Source: Pseudomonas gozinkensis (GTDB taxonomy: Bacteria; Pseudomonadota; Gammaproteobacteria; Pseudomonadales; Pseudomonadaceae). From it: a stretch of 64,000 bases of DNA. How positions within the stretch are numbered: position 1 is the first letter of the stretch; every line of letters begins with the position of its first letter. Below, piece by piece: positions 45,947 to 55,644 of the stretch. The stretch is taken from NCBI RefSeq assembly GCF_014863585.1, contig NZ_CP062253.1, forward strand, positions 956,501 through 1,020,500, in the 5' to 3' direction. Both the position numbers and the translations under genes were made by a program. The notes beneath the pieces were generated by a model. It worked only from the letters and a program-made list of their open reading frames with translations, was not told the origin of the DNA and ran no database searches.

Positions 45947-46105
45947 GTGTTTAATTTCGCGATTGTTATTAGGGTTAGTGCACAGCCATCACGCTGAAAT
46001 GAGTTGAGGTGCCAGTTCTGGTATTTCAACTTTCAGGCATCTGCCTGCATGTAAGGAAGTTGCGAGTGTGCAGCAGGGAGTTGGATTTTGTAGAGGGTGA
46101 TTGAG

Positions 46106-47026
46106 ATGAAGCGAATCATTTTATGGATGTTTGTATTGTTGCTGTCAGGGTGCGCTACTCACGAACCTTCGCCCAAGGTTGACTCCGATCAAGGTACCTC
46201 CGGTGTTCAATCCGCTGGCACTGGAATTTTGGGTGCAGGTACAGGGCCCGAGATCGCGGCGTATTTGACAAAGGCCTATCATGACAAGATAAACATGTGT
46301 CGTAATAATCCCAGCGCGCCACCATTCTTGTGCAGCGGAGTACTGTTTCGGGCGACCGAAAACTCCACCCTGTTTCATTTTTGGGATCCAAGGCCCGGTT
46401 CTACCGGTGTTTCTTTTTCGTGGCTGCGTGTGGATGCAAAGTTCAATAAGCTAGTATTTGGGTATAACAATGGATTTATTTTTTATCCCTATTTTTTTAA
46501 ACCTGCGGGGAAGATCGAGCCTGAAATTCTGTGCTTTTTTCCCGTGGACGGTGCAACACTGAGCCGCCCGGATAAAGGTTGTGGACAGGTGCCGAACGTG
46601 CCCACGAGTGTACGTTGTCAAACTCAGGGTATAAATACTGCTGCGCAATACCTCGCTCATTACAACAACCAGCCCGGCAAGTACGGAAGCCTATGCGGAT
46701 TTGATGTTCGCGATTATCTGAATCAAGGAGCGACGACCGCTTTCAACGAAGCGGTAAAAGCCCAAGAGCAGGGTGGAACCTTCGCGTTTAACACCCAGAA
46801 CGAATTTCGGCTGGATGTCTGGGGGCAGAATCTGGGAGCGACTTTGCCGATCGAGGCGGTGTTCTACCTCAACGATACAGGCAAGGCCGGTGCGCAATAT
46901 GATCAGCGTGATTTCAAGACGCAAACCGGTATCTGGATTCCAATGATACGGATGACTCTTCCACAGACACCGGCAGCCGACGCGACTTTCCAGTTCATCC
47001 CCGCCGATCAGGCCATTTCCTCCTGA
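46106..47026 (+). CDS. Lipoprotein, halovibrin (HvnA)-like, copy 1
   Basis: 306 residues. The signal ends in a lipobox (LLLSGC, Cys at about 17), so it is lipid-anchored to the envelope. Six further cysteines, all shared with copy 2 (RN/RA, FLCSG, ILCF, KGCG, CQ.QGI, LCGFDVRD), point to disulfides outside the cytoplasm. Motifs such as SFSWL, NGFIF.PY and QYDQRDFKTQTGIW recall the pseudomonad family filed as halovibrin HvnA, named after Vibrio fischeri secreted NAD-consuming enzymes; this assignment is from memory and the enzymatic role is unproven. AGAGGG is 8 bases before ATG 46106. Copy 2 follows 161 bases later. Confidence 0.62.
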   Translation: MKRIILWMFVLLLSGCATHEPSPKVDSDQGTSGVQSAGTGILGAGTGPEIAAYLTKAYHDKINMCRNNPSAPPFLCSGVLFRATENSTLFHFWDPRPGSTGVSFSWLRVDAKFNKLVFGYNNGFIFYPYFFKPAGKIEPEILCFFPVDGATLSRPDKGCGQVPNVPTSVRCQTQGINTAAQYLAHYNNQPGKYGSLCGFDVRDYLNQGATTAFNEAVKAQEQGGTFAFNTQNEFRLDVWGQNLGATLPIEAVFYLNDTGKAGAQYDQRDFKTQTGIWIPMIRMTLPQTPAADATFQFIPADQAISS

Positions 47027-47034
47027 ACAGAATA

Positions 47035-47061
47035 GGCGGTGCTTATCCACAAACGCCGCCC
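47035..47061 (+). terminator. Degenerate terminator after lipoprotein copy 1
   Basis: GGCGG..GCTT / AA..CGCCGCC around ATCCAC, clearly the same element as the intact terminator after copy 2 but with pairing broken and no T run. It is probably leaky, allowing read-through into copy 2. Confidence 0.55.
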
Positions 47062-47187
47062 TTCTCGAGTTGTCGTACTGGGTTTGTCTGGATGCTATTC
47101 CAATAGCTGGTCTTTAAGGCGCATTTTTTTTGCAAGGTGAAAGTTCAGATTTGTGGTGTTACTCATAATTTTTTGGAGGCAGGGGAA

Positions 47188-48108
47188 ATGAACAGGATAT
47201 TACTGTGGCTGGTTGTTTTATTGATTTCAGGGTGTGTGACTCATGATCTTGCTCCGAGCGTTACGGTCGACAAAAATTCGCAAGCTGTGCAGTCCGCAAG
47301 TGCGGGAGCAACACAGTCCTATACTGGGCCTGAGACAGCGGCCTATTTAACGGAGTACTACGACAATATTTCTATCCGCAACTGTCGGGCCAATCCCAGA
47401 GCGCCGAAGTTCCTGTGCAGCGGTGTGATGCTGCGAGCGACCCAGCACTCCACAGCCTTTCATTTCTGGAATCCAAATCCGAGCTCCACGGGCGTTTCCT
47501 TTTCCTGGCTGAACAAGGCCGCCAAGTTTGGATCAACAGCATTCAGTTATCCGAATGGTTTTATTTTCAGTCCGTATTTGTTCGCATTTTCCGGAAAGAT
47601 CGAACCTGAGATTCTGTGTTTCTACCCAACTGATGGCGCAACGACTAACCGTGCAGATAAAGGTTGTGGTGCGTCTGCCTGGCCAAACTCTGCCCCCTGT
47701 CAGAGTCAAGGCATACACACTGCTGCACAATATAAAGTGCATTTTCAACAGAATCCGCAAAGGTATGACCATTTGTGCGGATTTGATGTGCGCGACTCTT
47801 TGGATGAGGCGGCGACAGACGCGTTCAATGAGGCAGTCAAGGCTCAGGGGGAGCTCCCGCCAAGTGCATTCGGTACGCAGAATGAGTTTCGACTGGAGAA
47901 GTGGGGGCAGAACCAGGGGGCAGTACTGCCCATCATCGCGCTTTTCTATTTCAATGATACGGGCAAGGCTAACGCACAATACGACCAGCGTGATTTCAAA
48001 ACACAAACCGGAATCTGGCTTCCGATGATCCGGATGACCCTTCCGCAAAATGCGACGCAAGACGCGACATTCCAGTTCATCCCCGCCGATCAGGCCATTT
48101 CCTCCTGA
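47188..48108 (+). CDS. Lipoprotein, halovibrin (HvnA)-like, copy 2
   Basis: 306 residues, exactly the length of copy 1. Lipobox LLISGC near residue 16, then the same six cysteines and blocks. Over the last 74 residues 61 are identical to copy 1, and the final 20 or so bases of coding sequence and the following inverted repeat are nearly the same, while the N-terminal third differs more. This shows tandem duplication with later divergence or partial gene conversion at the 3' end. TTTTGGAGGCAGGGG supplies the ribosome binding site. As with copy 1, the halovibrin name is tentative. Confidence 0.62.
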   Translation: MNRILLWLVVLLISGCVTHDLAPSVTVDKNSQAVQSASAGATQSYTGPETAAYLTEYYDNISIRNCRANPRAPKFLCSGVMLRATQHSTAFHFWNPNPSSTGVSFSWLNKAAKFGSTAFSYPNGFIFSPYLFAFSGKIEPEILCFYPTDGATTNRADKGCGASAWPNSAPCQSQGIHTAAQYKVHFQQNPQRYDHLCGFDVRDSLDEAATDAFNEAVKAQGELPPSAFGTQNEFRLEKWGQNQGAVLPIIALFYFNDTGKANAQYDQRDFKTQTGIWLPMIRMTLPQNATQDATFQFIPADQAISS

Positions 48109-48110
48109 AC

Positions 48111-48150
48111 AAAAAAGGGCGGTGCTTATCCACAAGCACCGCCCTTTTTT
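48111..48150. terminator. Intrinsic terminator between lipoprotein copy 2 and the ABC transporter
   Basis: Perfect 13-pair stem AAGGGCGGTGCTT / AAGCACCGCCCTT with an ATCCAC loop, six T residues on the right and A residues on the left. Confidence 0.93.
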
Positions 48151-48162
48151 ACAGCCCGTTCT

Positions 48163-49320
48163 TCAGGTCAACGCAACTTCCGCCGGCGACACGATGCTGG
48201 TCTTGCCCCCTCGGGACTTGCCTGAGCTCAGATATTCGGCAATCGACTCCTGGGTCACCTCGCCGAGGAATACCCGCTCGGCATCCATCACCGGCAGCCA
48301 TGAGCGATTGAACTCGTACATCCGAGACAGCAGGATGCGCAGGTGTTCGTCATAGGCAGCAGTGGCGTTGAACTCACGCAGGAATTGCGCGCACGTGCCG
48401 GTCTGACGATGCAGATCACGACGGCGCACATAACCCAGTGCCTTGTTCTCAGCGTCAGTCACGACGACATAACGACGGTCATGTTCATCCATCAACTCCA
48501 GCGCATCGGCGACCGGGGTTTCCGGGCTCACCGACGGCGCGTTGTCCGCCGCGTCTTCGGCTTTCACCAGCAGCAGACGCTTGAGGGTGCTGTCCTGACC
48601 GACGAAGTTGCTGACAAAGTCGTCCGCCGGATGGGCGAGCAGGGTGTCCGGATGGTCGATCTGCAGCAGTTTGCCGGCGCGGAAGATCGCGATCTTGTCG
48701 CCGAGCTTGATCGCTTCGTCGATGTCATGGCTGACCATGATCACGGTCTTGTTCAGCGCGCGCTGCATCTCGAAGAACTCGTTCTGGATCATCTCGCGGT
48801 TGATCGGGTCGACCGCGCCGAACGGTTCGTCCATCAGCAACAGCGGAGCATCCGCCGCCAGTGCGCGGATCACACCGATCCGTTGCTGCTGGCCACCGGA
48901 CAGTTCGCGCGGGTAACGATGCAGATATTGCTTGGGCTCAAGCTTGATCATGCTCATCAGTTCGCGGGCGCGGTCGTGGCATTTCTGTTTGTCCCAGCCG
49001 AGCAGTTTCGGCACCACGACGATGTTCTCTTCGATGGTCATGTTCGGGAACAGACCGATCTGCTGAATCACGTAGCCGATGTTGCGACGCAGGGTCACTT
49101 CGTCGAGGTCGGTGGTGTCTTCGCCGTTGATCAGGATCTTGCCCGAGGTGGGCTTGATCAGGCGGTTGATCATCTTCAGCGTGGTGCTTTTGCCGCAGCC
49201 CGATGGCCCGAGGAACACACAGATTTCGCCTTCATTGACGGTCAGGCTTACCGAGTCCACGGCTTTCACGTCTTTGCCGTTGCTTTGGAAGGTCTTGCTG
49301 AGGTTTTGAAGTTCGATCAT
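48163..49320 (-). CDS. Osmoprotectant ABC transporter ATP-binding protein with CBS domains
   Basis: 385 residues. ProV/OpuCA-type ATPase: Walker A GPSGCGKST, signature LSGGQQQRIGV, Walker B LLLMDEPFGAVD (about 30-200), then a pair of CBS domains (about 250-370) that sense ionic strength in OpuA-type relatives. Start ATG 49320 overlaps the stop of the upstream permease gene (ATGA), so translation is coupled; an open frame further upstream is not needed. Last gene of a four-gene operon for betaine, choline or carnitine uptake. The exact substrate cannot be read. Confidence 0.9.
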   Translation of the reverse strand: MIELQNLSKTFQSNGKDVKAVDSVSLTVNEGEICVFLGPSGCGKSTTLKMINRLIKPTSGKILINGEDTTDLDEVTLRRNIGYVIQQIGLFPNMTIEENIVVVPKLLGWDKQKCHDRARELMSMIKLEPKQYLHRYPRELSGGQQQRIGVIRALAADAPLLLMDEPFGAVDPINREMIQNEFFEMQRALNKTVIMVSHDIDEAIKLGDKIAIFRAGKLLQIDHPDTLLAHPADDFVSNFVGQDSTLKRLLLVKAEDAADNAPSVSPETPVADALELMDEHDRRYVVVTDAENKALGYVRRRDLHRQTGTCAQFLREFNATAAYDEHLRILLSRMYEFNRSWLPVMDAERVFLGEVTQESIAEYLSSGKSRGGKTSIVSPAEVALT

Positions 49321-49970
49321 TTGAGGAGTCCTTTTGGAGTCAGCGAACGTTGCAGCCACTGCAAAATGAGGTCGGCGAAGATCGCCAGAAGACTGACCAG
49401 CAGCGCGCCGACGATGAGCATCGACATGTCGCTGCGGCTGATAGAGGCGAGTATCAGCACGCCGAGGCCGCCGGCGCCGATGGTCGCGGCGATGGTCATC
49501 ACGCCGATGTTCATCACTACCGCGGTGCGCACGCCGGCGAGGATCACCGGCACTGCAATCGGCAACTCGACCATGCGCAGGCGCTGGCCGAAGGTCATGC
49601 CGATACCGCGCGCGGCTTCACGGATGCCCGGTTCGACGCCGGTCAGGGCGAGGTAGGTGTTGCGCATGATCGGCAGCAGTGAATAAAGGAACACGGCGGT
49701 GATCGCCGGCATCGGGCCGAGGCCCTGGCCGAATTTCGAGTAGAACGGCAGCAGCAGTCCGAACAGCGCAATCGACGGCACGGTCAGCAGCACCGTGGCA
49801 CTGGCCTGCAAGGGACCGGCGAGACTCGGGAAACGCGTCATCAGGATACCCAGCGGCACGCCGATGAGGATCGCCAGGCTGACGGCGATGCCGACCAGCG
49901 TGATGTGCTGCCAGGTCAGGTGCATCACCTGCTGCCAGTCGAGGTGGGAAAAGGCGTTCAGGAATTCCAT
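49317..49970 (-). CDS. Osmoprotectant ABC transporter permease (inner gene)
   Basis: 217 residues with five to six membrane helices and the binding-protein-dependent transport EAA loop (about 115-150, GIREAARGIGMTFGQRLRMV). Forms half of the translocation pore with the other permease of the operon. It starts 13 bases after the substrate-binding gene and overlaps the ATPase gene by 4 bases. The family is the ProW/OpuCB type. Confidence 0.9.
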   Translation of the reverse strand: MEFLNAFSHLDWQQVMHLTWQHITLVGIAVSLAILIGVPLGILMTRFPSLAGPLQASATVLLTVPSIALFGLLLPFYSKFGQGLGPMPAITAVFLYSLLPIMRNTYLALTGVEPGIREAARGIGMTFGQRLRMVELPIAVPVILAGVRTAVVMNIGVMTIAATIGAGGLGVLILASISRSDMSMLIVGALLVSLLAIFADLILQWLQRSLTPKGLLK

Positions 49971-49983
49971 GACTTTTCCTCCT

Positions 49984-50883
49984 TTAGTTCAGTGGATGCT
50001 GGCGCAGGAAATCGGCAGCGACTTTCGACGGGCTCTCGTGATCGACATCGACCCGTGCGTTGAGCTGGCGCATGGTTTCGTCGTCGAACAGTTCGGCCAG
50101 CGGCTTGAGTTGCTCCGCCAGTTGCGGGTGGGCGTCGAGGTAGGCCTGACGTACCACGGGAGCAGCGGTGTAGTCCGGGAAGTAATGCTTGTCGTCTTCC
50201 AGCAGCTTCAGCCCGAACGCGTTGAGGCGACCGTCGGTGGTGTAGACCAGACCGGCAAACACCTGACCGTTACGCAGGGCGGTGTAGACCAGGCCTGCGT
50301 CCATCTGCCGGATGTTCTGGCGGGTCAGGTTCATGTCGTAGAGCTTGACCATGCCGTCCAGACCGTCGGAGCGGTTGGCAAACTCGGTGTCCAGCGCCAC
50401 CAGGTGAATGGTCTTGGCTTCAGCCTTCAACACGTCGTTCAACTGGCTGATGTTGTGGATTTGCGGGTATTGCTCCGCCACTTTTTTCGGCAGGGCGAGG
50501 GCGTAGGTGTTGCTGAATTTCGATGGCGTGAGCCAGACCAGGCCTTTTTTCGCGTCGAGTTCTTTCACCCGGGCGTAGGACTGTGCGCTGTCGAGTTTTT
50601 CGGTGACGTGGTTGTAGGCCACCAGCGACACGCCGGTGTATTCCCAGAGCATGTCCAGCTGTCCGGTTTCGTGGGCGCTGCGGGCCAGGTTGCTGCCAAG
50701 TCCACCGGTGATCTGCGCGTCGTAACCTTTGCTACGCAGGTATTGCGCGGTGATTTCTGCGAGCAAGGTCTGCTCGGTGAACACCCGGGCGCCGAGGCGA
50801 ATCACCGGTTTTTCGGCGGCTTGTGCCAACCCTGCGAACAGCAGGACGCAACTCAAGATCAGGCTAAGTCGTTTCATATTCAT
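49984..50883 (-). CDS. Osmoprotectant ABC transporter substrate-binding protein
   Basis: 299 residues with a cleavable signal (to about 22, LFAGLAQA). OpuAC/OpuCC-type periplasmic protein: IRLGARVFTEQTLLAEI, the GGLGSNLARSAHETGQLDM segment and ADAGLVYTALRNGQVFAGL-like lobe (each read in parts). The family binds quaternary ammonium compounds in an aromatic cage. Two Met codons (50883 and 50877) are possible starts. It lies between the two permease genes. Confidence 0.9.
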   Translation of the reverse strand: MNMKRLSLILSCVLLFAGLAQAAEKPVIRLGARVFTEQTLLAEITAQYLRSKGYDAQITGGLGSNLARSAHETGQLDMLWEYTGVSLVAYNHVTEKLDSAQSYARVKELDAKKGLVWLTPSKFSNTYALALPKKVAEQYPQIHNISQLNDVLKAEAKTIHLVALDTEFANRSDGLDGMVKLYDMNLTRQNIRQMDAGLVYTALRNGQVFAGLVYTTDGRLNAFGLKLLEDDKHYFPDYTAAPVVRQAYLDAHPQLAEQLKPLAELFDDETMRQLNARVDVDHESPSKVAADFLRQHPLN

Positions 50884-50898
50884 TCCTTCGCAAAAGCC

Positions 50899-51615
50899 TT
50901 AAGACGGGCGCAAACCGCGTTCCAGCCAGAGACGGCTGGCGAGGGTGACCACGCCATCGAGCAGCAGGGCCAGCAGCGCGGTGCACGCGGCGCCGAGCAG
51001 CAGTTGCGGCTGATTGTTCAGGGCGATGCCGGGGAAGATCAGGCTGCCAAGGCTGTTGGCGCCGATCAGGAACGCCAGCGGCGCCGTACCGACGTTGATC
51101 GCCAGCGCGACCCGCACACCGCCGACGATGATCGGCACGGCGTTGGGCAACTCGACTTTCCACAGCACCTGACGCGGAGTCATGCCGATGCCGACGGCGG
51201 CTTCTTTCAGTGAGCCCTGGACGTTTTTCAGGCCTTCATAGGTGTTGCGCACAATCGGCAACAGCGAGGCGAGGAACAAGGCGAAGATCGCCGGACCGCT
51301 GCCGATGCCGAGAATCCCCAGGGCAATCGCGAGCACGGCCAGCGGAGGCACGGTGTTGCCGATGTTGAAGATCTGCATGAAGCGTTCGGCGCGGCCGACC
51401 ATGGTCGGGCGGCTCAGGAAGATACCGGCGGGAATGCCCACGACCAGGGCGGCCAGCATTGAAGCGAGGACGAGAATCAGATGAGCTTGCAGGTAAAACA
51501 ACAAATCGTCGCGGTAGTGTTCGATCGTGTTGATGCCGATCCAGTGGACCAGCAGGGCCAGGAGCGCGATCACCACCGCACCTCCCATCAGCCCTTTGCC
51601 ATAGCGGATAGCCAC
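50899..51615 (-). CDS. Osmoprotectant ABC transporter permease (first gene of operon)
   Basis: 238 residues, about six membrane helices with the EAA loop around 125-165 (GSLKEAAVGIGMTPRQVLWKV). OpuCD/YehW type. First gene of the operon, so the promoter lies in the 329-base gap shared with prfC. The gene order permease, binding protein, permease, ATPase differs from the opuC order in which the ATPase is first. Confidence 0.9.
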   Translation of the reverse strand: MAIRYGKGLMGGAVVIALLALLVHWIGINTIEHYRDDLLFYLQAHLILVLASMLAALVVGIPAGIFLSRPTMVGRAERFMQIFNIGNTVPPLAVLAIALGILGIGSGPAIFALFLASLLPIVRNTYEGLKNVQGSLKEAAVGIGMTPRQVLWKVELPNAVPIIVGGVRVALAINVGTAPLAFLIGANSLGSLIFPGIALNNQPQLLLGAACTALLALLLDGVVTLASRLWLERGLRPS

Positions 51616-51944
51616 AGGCGGACTCCTTTTTTTTAGTCGGCGAACGCAGTCCCGTGTGGCATGCCGTACATGGCTGCCGGGAGAGTCGTTCGCGAGAAGC
51701 AGCTTTTTTTCAGCCCGGCAAAAGCGGTCTGAAAGCGAGCCATGAGCGCAGCCTCGTCAGGCTAACTTGCTGATTTTTCAGCCCCCGACGAATTGTCGTA
51801 ACAGGGGATGGACGTCTCCGTGCTTTAAAAGGTTCCCATCTGAGGCAGCATTTGGCCACCCTTAATGTGCTCAACGGTTCGGTTATTGAATCGAGTTGGG
51901 CTATAATCGCCGCCCTTTTTTGAATCACCGCCAGGCGATTTCCC
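51616..51944. promoter_or_regulatory. Transporter / prfC divergent intergenic region (329 bases)
   Basis: Carries TATAAT at 51,902-51,907 about 38 bases before prfC, a good -10 box without a clear -35. The transporter promoter on the other strand was not identified. No reading frame with a ribosome binding site is seen. Confidence 0.55.
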
Positions 51945-53528
51945 ATGACCAGACAGGCCGCCGAAGTCGCGAAACGCCGCACTTTCGCCATTATTTCCCA
52001 CCCCGATGCCGGTAAAACCACCATCACCGAAAAGCTCTTGCTGATGGGCAAGGCGATTGCTGTGGCCGGTACGGTGAAATCCCGTAAATCCGACCGCCAC
52101 GCGACATCCGACTGGATGGAGATGGAAAAGCAGCGGGGCATCTCGATCACCACGTCGGTCATGCAGTTCCCGTATCGCGAACACATGATCAACCTGCTCG
52201 ACACCCCGGGCCACGAAGACTTCTCCGAAGACACCTACCGTACCCTGACTGCGGTTGACTCGGCATTGATGGTTCTCGACGGCGGTAAAGGTGTTGAGCC
52301 ACGTACCATCGCGCTGATGGACGTCTGCCGTCTGCGTGACACGCCGATCGTCAGCTTCATCAACAAACTCGACCGTGACATCCGCGACCCGATCGAACTG
52401 CTCGACGAAATCGAAGCCGTCCTGAAGATCAAGGCTGCGCCGATCACCTGGCCGATCGGTTGCTACCGCGACTTCAAGGGCGTGTACCACCTGGCGGACG
52501 ACTACATCATCGTCTACACCGCCGGTCACGGTCACGAACGCACCGAAACCAAGATCATCGAGAAGCTCGATTCCGACGAAGCCCGCGCTCATCTGGGCGA
52601 CGAGTACGATCGTTTCCTCGAGCAGCTGGAACTGGTGCAGGGCGCCTGCCACGAGTTCAACCAGCAGGAGTTCATCGACGGTCAACTGACCCCGGTGTTC
52701 TTCGGTACCGCACTGGGCAACTTCGGTGTCGATCACGTCCTCGACGCCGTGGTCGACTGGGCCCCGCGCCCGCTGCCACGCGTAGCCAACGAGCGCACCG
52801 TGGAGCCGGTGGAAGAGAAGTTCTCGGGCTTCATCTTCAAGATCCAGGCGAACATGGACCCGAAACACCGCGACCGCATCGCCTTCATGCGTATCTGCTC
52901 CGGCAAGTACGAGAAAGGCATGAAGATGCGCCACGTGCGTACCGGCAAGGACGTGCGCATCGGCGATGCCCTGACGTTCTTCTCCTCCGAGCGTGAACAG
53001 CTGGAAGAGGCCTACGCCGGCGACATCATCGGTCTGCACAACCACGGCACGATCCAGATCGGCGACACCTTCAGCGAAGGCGAAACCCTGGGCTTCACCG
53101 GTATCCCGCACTTCGCCCCGGAACTGTTCCGCCGCGTACGCCTGCGCGATCCGCTGAAATCCAAGCAACTGCGCCAAGGCCTGCAACAGCTGGCCGAAGA
53201 AGGCGCGACCCAGGTGTTCTTCCCGGAACGCAGCAACGACATCATCCTCGGCGCCGTCGGTGTGCTGCAGTTCGATGTGGTCGCCAGCCGCCTGAAAGAG
53301 GAATACAAGGTCGAGTGCTCCTACGAGCCGATCACCGTGTACTCCGCGCGCTGGATCGAATGCAGCGACAAGAAGAAGCTGGAGGAATTCTCCAACAAGG
53401 CTGTGGAAAACCTGGCACTGGACGGCGGCGGTCACCTGACCTACCTCGCGCCGACCCGCGTCAACCTGGCCCTGATGGAAGAGCGCTGGCCTGACGTGAA
53501 ATTCCGTGCGACGCGCGAGCATCACTAA
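51945..53528 (+). CDS. prfC: Peptide chain release factor 3
   Basis: 527 residues. A GTPase that removes RF1/RF2 from the ribosome after termination. G1 HPDAGKTT is at residues 19-26, followed by DTPGHEDF and NKLDRD; domains II and III end with RATREHH. Normal length and no inserts. It stands alone between divergent transporter genes and a strong terminator. Confidence 0.97.
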   Translation: MTRQAAEVAKRRTFAIISHPDAGKTTITEKLLLMGKAIAVAGTVKSRKSDRHATSDWMEMEKQRGISITTSVMQFPYREHMINLLDTPGHEDFSEDTYRTLTAVDSALMVLDGGKGVEPRTIALMDVCRLRDTPIVSFINKLDRDIRDPIELLDEIEAVLKIKAAPITWPIGCYRDFKGVYHLADDYIIVYTAGHGHERTETKIIEKLDSDEARAHLGDEYDRFLEQLELVQGACHEFNQQEFIDGQLTPVFFGTALGNFGVDHVLDAVVDWAPRPLPRVANERTVEPVEEKFSGFIFKIQANMDPKHRDRIAFMRICSGKYEKGMKMRHVRTGKDVRIGDALTFFSSEREQLEEAYAGDIIGLHNHGTIQIGDTFSEGETLGFTGIPHFAPELFRRVRLRDPLKSKQLRQGLQQLAEEGATQVFFPERSNDIILGAVGVLQFDVVASRLKEEYKVECSYEPITVYSARWIECSDKKKLEEFSNKAVENLALDGGGHLTYLAPTRVNLALMEERWPDVKFRATREHH

Positions 53529-53546
53529 GCGCTGAAATGTATACGA

Positions 53547-53582
53547 AAGGGCGAAGCTGTTATGGCTTCGCCCTTTTTTTTG
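53547..53582 (+). terminator. Intrinsic terminator after prfC
   Basis: Stem AAGGGCGAAGC / GCTTCGCCCTT with a TGTTATG loop and eight T residues. Confidence 0.93.
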
Positions 53583-53784
53583 CCTTGGATTTTTCTGGAA
53601 AGGTATGAGCGTCATTTAATTCTTTGAAAGAATTTTCGTAATTATTGATTAGTAGGTCCGGCGACTTTTCTGTTTCAGATAAGCGGTAGCATTTTTCGTA
53701 TTTACCTGTCAGTTCTGATAGTAGATGTCATGGTAAGTGTGGGTATATAACTCGACGGTGTTTGTGTTTTCACTTGGGTCGGTC

Positions 53785-55644
53785 ATGGAAGAAGCTATGG
53801 AATCTTTATACTTTGCCGTCTTGCTGAATATTTTGGGTGGGTTTGTTATTTTCTTCAGGTTCTACTTTAAAGAAATATCGGACTTGTTCTGGGCGTGCAC
53901 ATGGTTGGCATCCTCCATGTTGGCGGCCTTATTAGTATGGTCGATAACAGGAGAAGCAGTAGACGTTGCAACGCTGCTGGTCGGGGGGCTATTAGTGGGG
54001 AGTTGTATTCGCCTGCTTGTGCCCTATTTCAAGCTGTTCGGCATTGGCTTGTTGATGTGCCGGTTCAGCATGCCGATCGCCCTGGTATTGTTTATCGATG
54101 GGGTTTTGGAAACTGTCCAGTTCCCCATGGTTTTGTGGGGAGTCTGGTATTCGATTGTGTTGATGTTTCTGCTTCTGTCCGCAGTGACTCTCATCGGAGA
54201 AGCTCTTCTGGATCTGTCGGTATTTACGTTGAATTATCCCCGGCGTGACGGCGCAATAAAATATATTGAGTCAGATGATGGGAGTTTTTATCCGAAGGTT
54301 TCCATCCATGTCCCTTGTTATGCAGAGCCGCCAGATTTAGTGATTGCCACGTTGGATGCGATAGATAAGTTGAATTATGATAACTATGAAGTGATTGTTG
54401 TTGATAATAATACCCAGGATCCCGATCTCTGGCGTCCCGTAGCTGAGCACTGTAAAAAATTAGGCGAGCGGTATTGTTTTTTTCACGTTGATCCGCTGAG
54501 CGGAGCGAAGGCTGGAGCGGTCAATTTCGCGCTGCGCCATACATCACCGGATTCGGAAATCATAGCGGTGATAGATGCTGACTATCTTACAGATGCAGAT
54601 TTTCTGAATCGGTATGTGCCATTGTTTAAAGAAAAGACCACAGCGTTCGTACAAACCAGTCATGATTACCGTGACTGGCGAGATAATCCGTTTCTCTCCG
54701 GTACTTACTTTCATTACATTGTTTCACATAAGACGATGCACCCTGCACTGAGTGAATATGGCACAGGTTATCTGGTCGGCACAATGTGCCTGATCAGGCG
54801 TCATTTAGTTGAGCAGGTCGGGGGCTGGGCAGAATGGGCCTTGACCGAAGATCTGGAATTATCCATGAGCATAATGGCACATGGATATACTGGTTATGTG
54901 TTCTCTGATACTTTGGGAGTGGGCCTCATTCCTGAGACAATGGATGGTGTAAAAAAACAGCAGTTTCGTTGGTGGGCGGGGGCGAACCAGGAGTTTATAT
55001 ATAATTGGCGTCGATATCTGGGTATTTCCCCTTGCGAGCATTTGACATGGGTGCAAAGGGCTTTTCGTTTTTATGCCGTGCTGAAAGATATGATGAGTGC
55101 AAGTTTATTTATTTTTGATTCGTTGATTGTTATTGTCTGTGTCTATCTGGTGTTGAATAAAATGGTTGTGATTGTTCCTGGCGCCCTGCTTGCAGCCATT
55201 GCATCAAGCTCGGGGATGGCGTTGCTGATTGGCTGGATTGGCGTGAGGGAGTTGGGCGGGCGGAAAATCAAGGATTACTTTTTAATGGGTATGATGAAAA
55301 GTGCGTTGAGATGGGTGGGTATCAAAGCAGTTTTTATACCTTTTTTAAAGTTGAAAATGACTTGGGTTCGAACGGATAAGTTTAAGCAGTCCAGTAGCTT
55401 TCATCGGGCGTTATCTTCGTCTTTTGTCGAGACAGTTATTGCGTTGGCGTACTTGATGGCGGGTTCAGTTATGTATTTGTTTGCGGATTTCAGACGTTTT
55501 GATTTTTTAGCTCTGGTAAGTTTATGGTGGCTGCTTCAGGGAGTAAGTTTTACTTGCACCTTTATCATGGCGGTTGTCAGTGAAATGGCCTTGGTTGGAC
55601 AGCAGTTCACTCCTGAGCTGGAAGTCGTCGAAGAAAAACAATGA
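53785..55644 (+). CDS. Membrane-bound family 2 glycosyltransferase (processive type)
   Basis: 619 residues from ATG 53785; GTG 53737 and ATG 53797 are alternatives and no ribosome binding site is decisive. Membrane helices precede (about 8-25, 35-60, 70-85, 95-155) and follow (about 440-490, 580-615) a cytoplasmic GT-A domain. That domain has SIHVPCYAEPPD, the D-x-D of IDADYL (Asp264/266), the acceptor-side TED and the Q-x-x-R-W motif (Gln392-Arg395-Trp396) shared with cellulose and hyaluronan synthases. It probably extrudes a beta-linked polysaccharide; the sugar is unknown. Base composition is much more AT-rich than the neighbours, and it stands alone, which suggests acquisition. Confidence 0.85.
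   Translation: MEEAMESLYFAVLLNILGGFVIFFRFYFKEISDLFWACTWLASSMLAALLVWSITGEAVDVATLLVGGLLVGSCIRLLVPYFKLFGIGLLMCRFSMPIALVLFIDGVLETVQFPMVLWGVWYSIVLMFLLLSAVTLIGEALLDLSVFTLNYPRRDGAIKYIESDDGSFYPKVSIHVPCYAEPPDLVIATLDAIDKLNYDNYEVIVVDNNTQDPDLWRPVAEHCKKLGERYCFFHVDPLSGAKAGAVNFALRHTSPDSEIIAVIDADYLTDADFLNRYVPLFKEKTTAFVQTSHDYRDWRDNPFLSGTYFHYIVSHKTMHPALSEYGTGYLVGTMCLIRRHLVEQVGGWAEWALTEDLELSMSIMAHGYTGYVFSDTLGVGLIPETMDGVKKQQFRWWAGANQEFIYNWRRYLGISPCEHLTWVQRAFRFYAVLKDMMSASLFIFDSLIVIVCVYLVLNKMVVIVPGALLAAIASSSGMALLIGWIGVRELGGRKIKDYFLMGMMKSALRWVGIKAVFIPFLKLKMTWVRTDKFKQSSSFHRALSSSFVETVIALAYLMAGSVMYLFADFRRFDFLALVSLWWLLQGVSFTCTFIMAVVSEMALVGQQFTPELEVVEEKQ

Larger units (their letters stand above)
45520..46105. promoter_or_regulatory. 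speC / lipoprotein divergent intergenic region (586 bases)
   Basis: Contains the speC leader (minus strand) with a terminator-like hairpin at 45,626-45,661, a 7-2-7 palindrome at 45,931-45,946 and an AT-rich stretch near 45,950-45,990 ahead of the lipoprotein gene. Reading frames in it are short and lack ribosome binding sites, so no gene is called. Confidence 0.6.
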
